Assembly (NCBI RefSeq): GCF_000012825.1
Contig: NC_009614.1
Coordinates: forward strand, 2,852,001 to 2,916,000
DNA: 64,000 bases
Direction of reading: 5' to 3'
Origin: Phocaeicola vulgatus ATCC 8482
GTDB taxonomy: Bacteria > Bacteroidota > Bacteroidia > Bacteroidales > Bacteroidaceae
Position numbers and translations under genes: made by a program. The first letter of the stretch is position 1. Each line of letters starts with the position of its first letter. Positions 52,226 through 59,126 of this stretch are shown here, piece by piece. The notes under the pieces were generated by a model. That model saw nothing but the letters and a program-made list of their open reading frames with translations. It was not told where the DNA came from and did no database searches.

Positions 52226-53461
52226 ATGGATGCAAAATTATCGGCAGCTCAATTGATGGAGCTTGAGAACAAACATGGAGCACACAATTATCATCCTGTT
52301 CCTGTGGTATTGGATAAAGGAGAAGGTGTGTTTGTATGGGATGTGGAAGGAAAGAAATATTATGATTTCCTTTCCGCTTATTCGGCAGTGAACCAAGGAC
52401 ATTGTCATCCGCGTATTATCGATACGTTGGTAAAACAGGCGCGAAAGCTGACTTTGACTTCACGCGCTTTTTATAACAGCCAGTTGGGACGGTATGAAGA
52501 ATTTGTCACCCGTTATTTCGGATATGACAAGGTTTTACCGATGAATACGGGAGCCGAGGCAGTAGAAACCGCATTGAAGCTTTGCCGCAAATGGGCGTAT
52601 GAAGTAAAAAAGCTTCCCAAGGATACGGCGGAAATCGTTGTATGCCGGAATAATTTTCATGGGCGTACTACCACTATCGTTTCTTTCTCCATTGATCCGG
52701 ACGCTTACAATAACTACGGACCTTTTACCCCCGGCTTTGTCGTGATTCCCTACAATGATGCCGAAGCATTGGCGAAAGTGCTGGACGAACATCCTCATGT
52801 GGCCGGATTCCTGGTTGAGCCCATTCAGGGAGAGGCAGGTGCTTATGTACCCGATGAGGGATATTTGAAAAAATGTTACGACTTGTGCCGTGCCCACAAT
52901 GTACTTTTTATAGCCGATGAAGTGCAGACCGGCATTGCCCGTACAGGTAAATTGCTGGCTTGTGACTATGAGAATGTTCATCCGGATATCTTGATTTTGG
53001 GAAAGGCTTTATCGGGTGGGGCCTGTCCTGTTTCTGCGGTATTATCATGCAATGAAGTGATGGATGTTATCCGTCCGGGGCAACATGGCTCCACTTTTGG
53101 CGGAAATCCTATTGCTGCGGCAGTGGCTGTTACGGCGCTTGAGGTAGTACGGGACGAACAGTTGGCGGACAGGGCATACAGGCTGGGACTGATATTCCGG
53201 GAAGAGATGAGAAAACTGTGCGAAACATCTCGTGTGGCTTCTTTGGTCCGGGGCAAGGGATTGCTGAATGCGTTGATAATCAATAATGATGAAACGAAGG
53301 ATTTGGCGTGGGAGATTTGCTTGAAATTGGCCGAAAACGGTTTGCTGGCCAAACCGACACATACGAATATTATTCGTTTTGCTCCGCCATTGGTGATTAC
53401 AGAGGAACAATTAAAGGAGTGTATCGAAATTATAAAGAAGACGATTGCTTTGTTTGAATAA
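52226..53461 (+). CDS. rocD: ornithine aminotransferase
   Basis: Transfers the delta-amino group of ornithine to 2-oxoglutarate, giving glutamate semialdehyde (then proline or glutamate). 411 residues from the ATG at 52226; longer in-frame starts lie in the gene before. Class III aminotransferase motifs: [17 protein letters not shown] (about 46), [15 protein letters not shown] (about 104), [12 protein letters not shown] (about 145), [15 protein letters not shown] (about 230) and PLP-lysine Lys260 in LGKALSGG. The TGA...[11 protein letters not shown]-terminus is typical of ornithine rather than acetylornithine enzymes. It completes a path from arginine/citrulline to glutamate with the two genes before it; a hairpin follows. 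Confidence 0.94.
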   Translation: MDAKLSAAQLMELENKHGAHNYHPVPVVLDKGEGVFVWDVEGKKYYDFLSAYSAVNQGHCHPRIIDTLVKQARKLTLTSRAFYNSQLGRYEEFVTRYFGYDKVLPMNTGAEAVETALKLCRKWAYEVKKLPKDTAEIVVCRNNFHGRTTTIVSFSIDPDAYNNYGPFTPGFVVIPYNDAEALAKVLDEHPHVAGFLVEPIQGEAGAYVPDEGYLKKCYDLCRAHNVLFIADEVQTGIARTGKLLACDYENVHPDILILGKALSGGACPVSAVLSCNEVMDVIRPGQHGSTFGGNPIAAAVAVTALEVVRDEQLADRAYRLGLIFREEMRKLCETSRVASLVRGKGLLNALIINNDETKDLAWEICLKLAENGLLAKPTHTNIIRFAPPLVITEEQLKECIEIIKKTIALFE

Positions 53462-53480
53462 AGGATTTTTTTATCCTGTC

Positions 53481-53511
53481 TTTTAGGGGTGGATTCAATC
53501 TGCCCCTAAAA
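53481..53511 (+). terminator. terminator after rocD
   Basis: Perfect TTTTAGGGG (53481-53489)/CCCCTAAAA (53503-53511) with 13-base loop; the following TCGTTTT is only moderately T-rich. Confidence 0.75.
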
Positions 53512-53662
53512 TCGTTTTCACTGATACCCACCTGTTTGTGACGCTTCATCTTTCATTGTTCCATACTGTTTGGCTATAGAAAAGGTAATTGTTTGATGAG
53601 GCTGTTTCTTCTTGATAAGAATATTTAATGCAGTTATATCCGGTTAACTCGGAAATAATTTC

Positions 53663-53670
53663 TATCTTTG
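53663..53670 (+). promoter_or_regulatory. -7 promoter element of the queuosine gene group
   Basis: TATCTTTG, placing the transcript start near 53677, just before the predicted riboswitch. Confidence 0.65.
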
Positions 53671-53699
53671 CACCCCGAATTAAAAAATAGACGTATGAT

Positions 53700-53750
53700 G
53701 CCGTGAATAGCGGTCGTGTATTCTAGAACACCACGTAAAAAACAGGAGAA
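53700..53750 (+). promoter_or_regulatory. preQ1-I riboswitch (predicted)
   Basis: P1 is CGTG (53715-53718) with CACG (53732-53735); the loop TATTCTAGAACAC resembles the TTCTAG-nnACACC loop of the Bacillus aptamer, and the 3' tail TAAAAAACAGG (53736-53746) gives the A-rich strand that fills the P1 minor groove. The tail runs into AGGAG, the ribosome-binding site 5 bases from the ATG at 53751, so ligand binding would hide it. The gene controlled is a queuosine-precursor transporter, the expected target. The match was made by eye. Confidence 0.7.
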
Positions 53751-54437
53751 ATGAAGAATAATAATACTGTATCTGTATCGTTCATGTTGCTTGGCATACT
53801 GTTTTGTGTATGTCTTGTCGCAGCAAATTTATTGGAAACCAAAGTTGTCCAGATCTGGAAAATTACGGCGACTGCCGGACTGGTTGTATTTCCTATCTCT
53901 TACATTATCAATGATTGTATAGCCGAAGTATGGGGCTTCCGCAAGGCACGTCTTATCATCTGGATGGGCTTTGCCATGAATTTCATGGTGGTAGCTTTGG
54001 CGCAGCTTGCCATTCTGATGCCCGCAGCTCCGTTTTGGGAAGGAGAGGATGGCTTCAACTTCGTTTTCGGCATGGCGCCCCGCATCGCTGTAGCCAGTCT
54101 GACCGCTTTCTTGGTCGGCTCTTTTCTCAATGCCTATGTCATGAGTAAAATGAAGCTGGCTTCGGGAGGAAAGAACTTTTCACTTCGTGCCATCACTTCC
54201 ACTTTGGTGGGTGAGAGTGCCGATTCCATGATTTTCTTTCCTGTTGCCTTTGGAGGTTTGATGCCTGCCGGTGAACTGATAAAGATGATGGTTATTCAGG
54301 CAGTGCTCAAGACACTCTATGAAATTATTATCCTGCCCGTTACCATCCGTGTGGTAAATTACATCAAGAAGGTGGATGGCAGTGATGTCTTTGATGAGCA
54401 TATCTCATACAATGTATTGAAAATCAAAGAACTTTAA
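53751..54437 (+). CDS. queuosine precursor transporter (YhhQ/DUF165)
   Basis: 228 residues with six or seven membrane helices. Family features: FPISYIINDCIAEVWGFRKAR (about 41) with the conserved Asp/Glu, and the later GESADSMIFFPVAFGG (about 160). It takes up preQ0 or preQ1 for tRNA queuosine synthesis. Preceded by the predicted preQ1 riboswitch with an AGGAG ribosome-binding site 5 bases before the ATG, and followed after a repeat element by queC and queF. Gene names in use are yhhQ or qrtT-like; I leave the symbol blank. Confidence 0.92.
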   Translation: MKNNNTVSVSFMLLGILFCVCLVAANLLETKVVQIWKITATAGLVVFPISYIINDCIAEVWGFRKARLIIWMGFAMNFMVVALAQLAILMPAAPFWEGEDGFNFVFGMAPRIAVASLTAFLVGSFLNAYVMSKMKLASGGKNFSLRAITSTLVGESADSMIFFPVAFGGLMPAGELIKMMVIQAVLKTLYEIIILPVTIRVVNYIKKVDGSDVFDEHISYNVLKIKEL

Positions 54438-54440
54438 TAA

Positions 54441-54537
54441 GGTGCTGATGTGTCAGTGTGCCGGTTAGCCAATTACCATACGGTATATGGCGCAGCATAT
54501 CCACATAGCGCGGCAATTGGCACATTGGCGTATTAGT
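54441..54537. repeat. dispersed repeat element with inverted symmetry (copy 2)
   Basis: Contains CTGATGTGTCAGTGTGCC and, in opposite orientation, CAATTGGCACATTGGCG followed by TATTAG; the units correspond to those at 45661-45783. It lies between the transporter gene and queC and should form a long imperfect hairpin. Confidence 0.6.
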
Positions 54538-54557
54538 AAATTGAAAAATTGTCAACA

Positions 54558-55229
54558 ATGAATAAAAGTGACGCATTGGTTGTGTTCAGCGGAGGGCAGG
54601 ACTCAACCACTTGCCTGTTTTGGGCAAAAAAACATTTCCGCAAAGTGTATGCTTTAAGCTTTATCTATGGACAAAAGCATGTGAAGGAAGTGGAGCTGGC
54701 CCGTGTTATTGCCGGAAAGGCAGGGGTGGAGTTTAAAGCGATGGATGTTTCCTTTATAGGCAACCTGGGTAAAAATTCGCTGACAGATACTACGATAACG
54801 ATGGATGAGGTGAAGCCTGCCGATAGTTTCCCTAATACGTTTGTGCCGGGGCGGAATTTGTTCTTTCTGAGCATTGCGGCTGTCTATGCACGCGAATTGG
54901 GAATCAATCATATCGTGACCGGTGTGTCGCAGACAGACTTCAGCGGTTATCCCGATTGCCGGGATGCTTTTATCAAGTCGCTGAATGTGACATTGAACCT
55001 TGCCATGGACGAGCAGTTCGTGCTTCACACTCCGTTGATGTGGATTGATAAAGCGGAAACATGGGCGTTGGCGGACGAATTGGGCGTGCTCGATTTGATC
55101 CGGCATGAAACGCTGACTTGCTATAATGGCGTACAGGGGGATGGCTGCGGTCATTGCCCGGCCTGTAAGCTCCGTCGTGAAGGATTGGAAAAGTATCTGG
55201 AGATAAAGGCGGAAAGAGAGAAACGATAG
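54558..55229 (+). CDS. queC: 7-cyano-7-deazaguanine (preQ0) synthase
   Basis: ATP-dependent conversion of 7-carboxy-7-deazaguanine to preQ0. 223 residues from the ATG at 54558; a TTG three codons upstream is less likely. PP-loop [13 protein letters not shown] (about 10), [16 protein letters not shown] (about 93), [18 protein letters not shown] (about 118) and the zinc cluster [10 protein letters not shown] with preceding Cys near the C-terminus. All family motifs present. QueD and QueE are not in the window, so the upstream steps are encoded elsewhere. Confidence 0.96.
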   Translation: MNKSDALVVFSGGQDSTTCLFWAKKHFRKVYALSFIYGQKHVKEVELARVIAGKAGVEFKAMDVSFIGNLGKNSLTDTTITMDEVKPADSFPNTFVPGRNLFFLSIAAVYARELGINHIVTGVSQTDFSGYPDCRDAFIKSLNVTLNLAMDEQFVLHTPLMWIDKAETWALADELGVLDLIRHETLTCYNGVQGDGCGHCPACKLRREGLEKYLEIKAEREKR

Positions 55230-55284
55230 GATAAACGAAGGTGTTTTCTCTTTGTATGAAAGGTGTTCCTTTCTTGCCGGGTAT

Positions 55285-55374
55285 ATCGTTTCACTTTAGT
55301 GAGCAAGTTTTATCACTGAAGTGAAGAAGTTTCATCACTCAAGTGGTACAGTTTCATCACTTTAGTGAAACGAT
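55285..55374. repeat. four-unit palindromic tandem repeat between queC and queF
   Basis: Units of about 22 bases (the first is 19): GTTTCA or GTTTTATCACT followed by nnAGTG and a 3-5-base tail. Each unit contains a TCACTnnAGTGA-type palindrome, and the outer ends (ATCGTTTCACTTTAGTGA at 55285 and TCACTTTAGTGAAACGAT ending at 55374) are inverted copies of each other. There is no spacer diversity as in a CRISPR array. Confidence 0.85.
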
Positions 55375-55447
55375 GTACTTGGCAGGGAGAGAATTTCTAT
55401 TCCAAGGTATGAAAGAGAAAACATGAATATGAAAAAAACAGATTTTA

Positions 55448-55903
55448 ATGGAAAGAAAAGATGAATTGACCCTTCTCGGGTCGAAGACCGAGTACAGGCA
55501 AGATTATGCTCCCGAAGTGTTGGAGTCCTTTGTGAACAAACATCCCGGAAACGACTATTGGGTACGTTTTAACTGTCCCGAATTTACCAGTTTGTGTCCT
55601 ATTACAGGACAGCCCGATTTTGCGGAAATCCGTATCTCCTACCTGCCTGATGTGAAAATGGTGGAGAGCAAGAGCTTGAAGCTGTATTTGTTTAGTTTCC
55701 GTAATCATGGCGATTTTCATGAAGATTGCGTGAATATCATCATGAAAGATTTGATTAAGCTGATGGATCCTAAATATATTGAGGTGACGGGCATTTTTAC
55801 TCCGCGCGGTGGTATTTCCATTTATCCGTATTGTAATTACGGCCGTCCGGGTACTAAGTATGAGGAATTGGCGGAGTATCGGATGCGTAATCACGATTTA
55901 TAG
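55448..55903 (+). CDS. queF: NADPH-dependent preQ0 reductase
   Basis: Reduces the nitrile of preQ0 to the aminomethyl group of preQ1. 151 residues, the short unimodular (type I) form. The covalent-catalysis Cys50 lies in [13 protein letters not shown], with the conserved Asp in QPDF, followed by [20 protein letters not shown] (about 69) and [10 protein letters not shown]. The C-terminus holds [15 protein letters not shown]. The repeat array separates it from queC by 218 bases, and it may be transcribed from the same promoter. Confidence 0.96.
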   Translation: MERKDELTLLGSKTEYRQDYAPEVLESFVNKHPGNDYWVRFNCPEFTSLCPITGQPDFAEIRISYLPDVKMVESKSLKLYLFSFRNHGDFHEDCVNIIMKDLIKLMDPKYIEVTGIFTPRGGISIYPYCNYGRPGTKYEELAEYRMRNHDL

Positions 55904-55945
55904 ATGTATCTCTTGGAATGATTAGATAGATTGTGGACTCAAATA

Positions 55946-55977
55946 TTTGCTGGTTTTGAAAATTTGTTCTATTTTTG
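55946..55977 (+). promoter_or_regulatory. promoter of tRNA-Ser
   Basis: TTTG (55946-55949), 20 bases, TATTTTTG (55970-55977), 13 bases before the tRNA. Confidence 0.88.
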
Positions 55978-55990
55978 CACTCCGAAAAAA

Positions 55991-56078
55991 GGAGAGGTGC
56001 TCGAGTGGTTGAAGAGGCACGCCTGGAAAGCGTGTATACCCCAAAAGGGTATCCGGGGTTCGAATCCCCGTCTCTCCG
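55991..56078 (+). tRNA. tRNA-Ser (GGA)
   Basis: 88 bases. Acceptor GGAGAGG/TCTCTCC (one G-U pair), D arm, anticodon stem CGCCT-region with loop CTGGAAA (anticodon GGA), the long class II variable arm TATACCCC/GGGTAT, T arm CGGGG-TTCGAAT-CCCCG and discriminator G. CCA is not encoded. Confidence 0.98.
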
Positions 56079-56441
56079 CAAAAGTAGAAAAGTTAAAGTT
56101 GTAGATTCTTGAATTTGAACAATTCAAGAATTTTTCTTTTTCCAGCACTTATCTGTATGGATGATAATGCGGAAAGTGGTGAATACAAAAGGTGAATAAG
56201 AAACAGTACCCATAGTTCAGGCAGATTGATTTTATAATGGATGTAAAAACAATCTAATCGGGATATTATTATGGATATAAATTGATTGACGCAAAGGCTG
56301 GAAAAGTATAGCTTACGCTCAATGAATCATTTATGAAGGATCCCTTTCAAAATCCTTCACGACAACACATTGAAAAACAATGTATTGTGTAAATATGAAG
56401 GATTTGAAGGATTTCCCGGTGTTTTTTTATTTTAATAGGTT
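56079..56441. other. intergenic region between tRNA-Ser and dnaX
   Basis: 363 bases. After the tRNA terminator (56105-56140) there is no ORF worth reporting. At 56333-56425 there are several copies of GAAGGAT(TT) in both orientations and an ACACATTG/CAATGTATTGT hairpin, which look like a small repeat cluster. No integrase or attachment-site duplication of the tRNA end was found. Confidence 0.5.
56105..56140 (+). terminator. tRNA-Ser terminator
   Basis: Perfect ATTCTTGAATT (56105-56115)/AATTCAAGAAT (56121-56131) followed by a T-rich run. Confidence 0.92.
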
Positions 56442-58253
56442 TTATGATAACTCCAATCCCAGTGCTTCTTTTAATTTCAGCAGATTCGGGTTTTTCTTGC
56501 TCATCATCTGGAAACGTTCCACGTGGCTGTAAGCACGGATGTTCTCGGTAGGGGCACTGACACGTACCGTCATGGTGATTTTCCGGTTGTGCAGACGTTC
56601 GCGTAAGTGATTCTGAACCGATGGTATCAATTGTACCATATATTTTTCCACCATATCATTGTCTACTGTCACTTCAAAAGTCGTGTCATTCAACAAATGC
56701 GGATGCATGTTCATCATTCGTGCGGAGTTAGCCTTCTCTTCCTTGGGCAGGGCGGCTGCAAATTCACGCCAGTAATAGTCCAGATCTTTTTCATTGAAAA
56801 TATAATCTTCGTATGTGGCATCGTTTTGGGCAGCGGTGCTTGCCGCTTTTGCTTCTTGCTTCTCCGCGGCTTGCTGTTCGTGCAAAGGACGGCGCAGGGA
56901 TATACCGAGTGAGCCCGCCTTGAACACCGGGATTTTTTTCTCTTCTCTGGTCTGAGGCAGCGGGCTTGGACGGCTTGCGTTCATACTGCCGGCTGTACTT
57001 GTACCCTGTGGCTGAGGAGCGGAGGTTGCTGCGGTCTGTGCAGCGGCAGTTTTAGCCTGAGGCTGTGACTGCGTGGCGGCTGTGGAAGCCGCTTGCTGCG
57101 TAAATAGGGGTTTTAATATCTTCTTAGGGCCACGCCCACCACTTGCATCGTCGGCATCGGGCAGAGTGAGTTGGGCGCATTGAATCAGTGTCAGTTCTAC
57201 CAGCAGACGTTTGTTTTTGCTTGCACGATAGTTCAGGTCACAATCATTGCATAGCTTCATGGCACGGTACAGGAATTTCTGGTCGCATTTTTGTGCTTGT
57301 TCTTTATAGCGGTCGCGGATACCGGCGCCTACTTCCAGCAATTGCAGGGTGGAAGGGTCCTTGCTCACCAGCAAATCCCGGAAATGAGAGGATAGTCCGG
57401 TGATGAAATGACTGCCGTCAAATCCTTTTTTCAATACGTCGTTAAAAAGCAGCATGGATTCGGGAACTTTGTTTTCAAGCAACAAATCGGTCAGCTTGAA
57501 ATAATATTCGTAATCCAAGACATTCAGGTTTTCAATCACACTTTTATAAGTGATGTTCCCACCTGTGAAGCTGACTACCTGGTCGAAGATGGAAAGAGCA
57601 TCGCGCATACCGCCGTCGGCTTTCTGTGCGATGACAGTCAGGGCTTCGGGTTCGGCGTTGATATGTTCCAGTTTGGCAACGTATTGCAGATGGTCGATAG
57701 TGTCTTTGATGCCGATGCGGTTGAAGTCATAAATCTGGCAACGGCTCAGAATAGTCGGCAGTATCTTATGCTTTTCCGTTGTGGCAAGGATGAAGATGGC
57801 ATGATGAGGCGGTTCTTCCAATGTTTTCAGAAAAGCATTGAAGGCGGCTTGCGACAACATATGGACCTCATCAATGATATATACCTTGTACTTGCCGATT
57901 TGTGGCGGGATACGTACCTGCTCAATCAGCGAACGGATATCTTCTACCGAGTTGTTGCTGGCGGCATCCAGCTCATGTATGTTGTAAGAACGCTGTTCGT
58001 TGAATGCCAGACAAGACTCACACTGATTGCAGGCTTCTCCTTCGGCAGTGGGGGTCTGGCAATTGATGGTCTTGGCAAAGATACGTGCACACGTTGTTTT
58101 TCCCACTCCACGCGGTCCGCAGAACAGGTAGGCATGTGCCAGCTTGCCGGTGGCAATAGCATTTTTTAAGGTGATGGTCAACGCGTGTTGCCCTACAACC
58201 GATTCGAATGTAGCGGGACGGTATTTTCGTGCCGATACGATATAATTTTCCAT
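56442..58253 (-). CDS. dnaX: DNA polymerase III subunit gamma/tau
   Basis: Clamp-loader ATPase of the replicative polymerase. 603 residues from the ATG at 58253 (MENYIVSARKYRP); the longer in-frame starts upstream lie before the -7 element at 58286-58293. Domain I has Walker A GPRGVGKTTCARIF (about 46), a zinc module CxxxxxxxCxxCxxC around residues 64-82, IIDEVHMLSQ (Walker B) and the SRC sensor region TILSRCQIYDF. Domain III follows to about 365. A Gln/Ala/Pro-rich linker (about 385-455) precedes a tau-like C-terminal domain (about 490-603). No obvious frameshift signal was sought in detail. Single gene with convergent neighbours at its 3' side. Confidence 0.97.
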   Translation of the reverse strand: MENYIVSARKYRPATFESVVGQHALTITLKNAIATGKLAHAYLFCGPRGVGKTTCARIFAKTINCQTPTAEGEACNQCESCLAFNEQRSYNIHELDAASNNSVEDIRSLIEQVRIPPQIGKYKVYIIDEVHMLSQAAFNAFLKTLEEPPHHAIFILATTEKHKILPTILSRCQIYDFNRIGIKDTIDHLQYVAKLEHINAEPEALTVIAQKADGGMRDALSIFDQVVSFTGGNITYKSVIENLNVLDYEYYFKLTDLLLENKVPESMLLFNDVLKKGFDGSHFITGLSSHFRDLLVSKDPSTLQLLEVGAGIRDRYKEQAQKCDQKFLYRAMKLCNDCDLNYRASKNKRLLVELTLIQCAQLTLPDADDASGGRGPKKILKPLFTQQAASTAATQSQPQAKTAAAQTAATSAPQPQGTSTAGSMNASRPSPLPQTREEKKIPVFKAGSLGISLRRPLHEQQAAEKQEAKAASTAAQNDATYEDYIFNEKDLDYYWREFAAALPKEEKANSARMMNMHPHLLNDTTFEVTVDNDMVEKYMVQLIPSVQNHLRERLHNRKITMTVRVSAPTENIRAYSHVERFQMMSKKNPNLLKLKEALGLELS

Positions 58254-58285
58254 AAGCGGAGTTCTTTTTTCTAATATGAGTTCTG

Positions 58286-58293
58286 CAAAAGTA
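58286..58293 (-). promoter_or_regulatory. -7 promoter element for dnaX
   Basis: TACTTTTG on the minus strand, 33 bases before the dnaX ATG. Confidence 0.6.
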
Positions 58294-58337
58294 CATAAAT
58301 TATCCGTTTTTATGGGTAGGATTGCTTGAAATATTTC

Positions 58338-58345
58338 TATCTTTG
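58338..58345 (+). promoter_or_regulatory. -7 promoter element for the FtsB/DivIC-like gene
   Basis: TATCTTTG, 27 bases before the ATG at 58372; back to back with the dnaX promoter. Confidence 0.6.
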
Positions 58346-58371
58346 CAAAAATCAAAAAAGGGATTCTTTGT

Positions 58372-58668
58372 ATGAGCAAATTGCTGACTATTTGGAACTA
58401 CATCCGGCGCCATAAGTATATGATTACGGTGCTGATCTTTATTGTAGTTATTGGTTTTCTGGATGAGAACAGCTTGATTCAGCGGGTAAAGCATCGCAGT
58501 GAGATCAGCGCGCTGAATAGTGAGATAGAGAAATATAGAAAGCAATATGAGGAAGATACGGAGAAACTGAAGGAACTGACCACGAATCCTGAGGCTTTGG
58601 AGAAAATAGCACGCGAGAAGTATTTGATGAAGAAGTCCGACGAGGATATTTTTGTGTTTGAAGAATGA
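58372..58668 (+). CDS. FtsB/DivIC-family cell-division protein
   Basis: 98 residues: short cytoplasmic N-terminus, one membrane helix (about 18-32, MITVLIFIVVIGFLD), and a coiled coil (about 38-72) followed by the conserved LTTNPEALEKIAREKYLMKKSDEDIFVFEE-type tail (only its key parts: PEALEKIAREKY and DEDIFV). This is the septum formation initiator family, which bridges FtsQ and FtsL in the divisome. Bacteroides name varies, so no symbol is given. The stop overlaps the start of the next gene (ATGA). Confidence 0.9.
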   Translation: MSKLLTIWNYIRRHKYMITVLIFIVVIGFLDENSLIQRVKHRSEISALNSEIEKYRKQYEEDTEKLKELTTNPEALEKIAREKYLMKKSDEDIFVFEE

Positions 58669-59009
58669 GTAAATCTTATAATATAATTTCGATGGCAGGG
58701 GCAGTCCTGCTGCTGGCAGGTGCGGTGTTGCAAATCACCCGGTGGGAGCTTGCGCCTTATCTGTATACGCTGGGTGCTGTGATGTTCGGCTATGTGCAGG
58801 TCATGGGGAATCGTTATGATGGAAGGAATTTTATCATCAAGCGTTTGCGTAGACAGCAGATTTTCGGGGCTGTCGCACTGGTCTTTACAGGAGTATTGAT
58901 GTTTACCATGAAACGTAACGAATGGATTGTTTGTCTTTCCATTGCCGCTGTCCTGGAACTTTATACGGCTTTCCGTATTCCGCAGGAGTTGGAGAAGGAA
59001 AAACGTTAA
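58665..59009 (+). CDS. small four-helix membrane protein, function unknown
   Basis: 114 residues with four predicted membrane helices (about 7-25, 31-49, 66-84, 89-108) and a Lys/Arg-rich stretch between helices 2 and 3. The C-terminus is charged (ELEKEKR). The gene overlaps the FtsB/DivIC-like gene by four bases, so it is coupled to it and may act in cell envelope or division, though nothing in the sequence shows how. Family not recognised. Confidence 0.75.
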   Translation: MSKSYNIISMAGAVLLLAGAVLQITRWELAPYLYTLGAVMFGYVQVMGNRYDGRNFIIKRLRRQQIFGAVALVFTGVLMFTMKRNEWIVCLSIAAVLELYTAFRIPQELEKEKR

Positions 59010-59028
59010 GGAACCAGTGTCATTTTTT

Positions 59029-59104
59029 GTCCGCGTTTATAGAGGCTTATCTTGTGAAAAATAGGAGAACGCGGACGACACTTGTTACGTGTGGTCCGCG
59101 TTCT
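59029..59104. terminator. bidirectional terminator region with three alternating GTCCGCGTT arms
   Basis: GTCCGCGTT at 59029-59037, its complement AACGCGGAC at 59068-59076, and a second GTCCGCGTT at 59094-59102. The right-hand pair (AGAACGCGGAC/GTCCGCGTTCT, extended by GACAC/GTGT) reads as a terminator on the minus strand, followed there by CCTATTTTT. The left-hand pair is an alternative for the plus strand. Confidence 0.75.
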
Positions 59105-59126
59105 AAAAAATAGTTGTCCGGTATTG

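Noticed and set aside
55285..55374. CRISPR array
   Set aside because: Repeat units adjoin directly, no unique spacers and no cas genes in the window.
55991..56441. tRNA-Ser as integration site of an island
   Set aside because: No duplicated tRNA end, integrase or foreign gene downstream; dnaX follows.
57408..58169. 253-codon open frame on the plus strand
   Set aside because: Antisense to the well-conserved dnaX ATPase domain; a frame mirrored by codon bias, with no recognisable domain.
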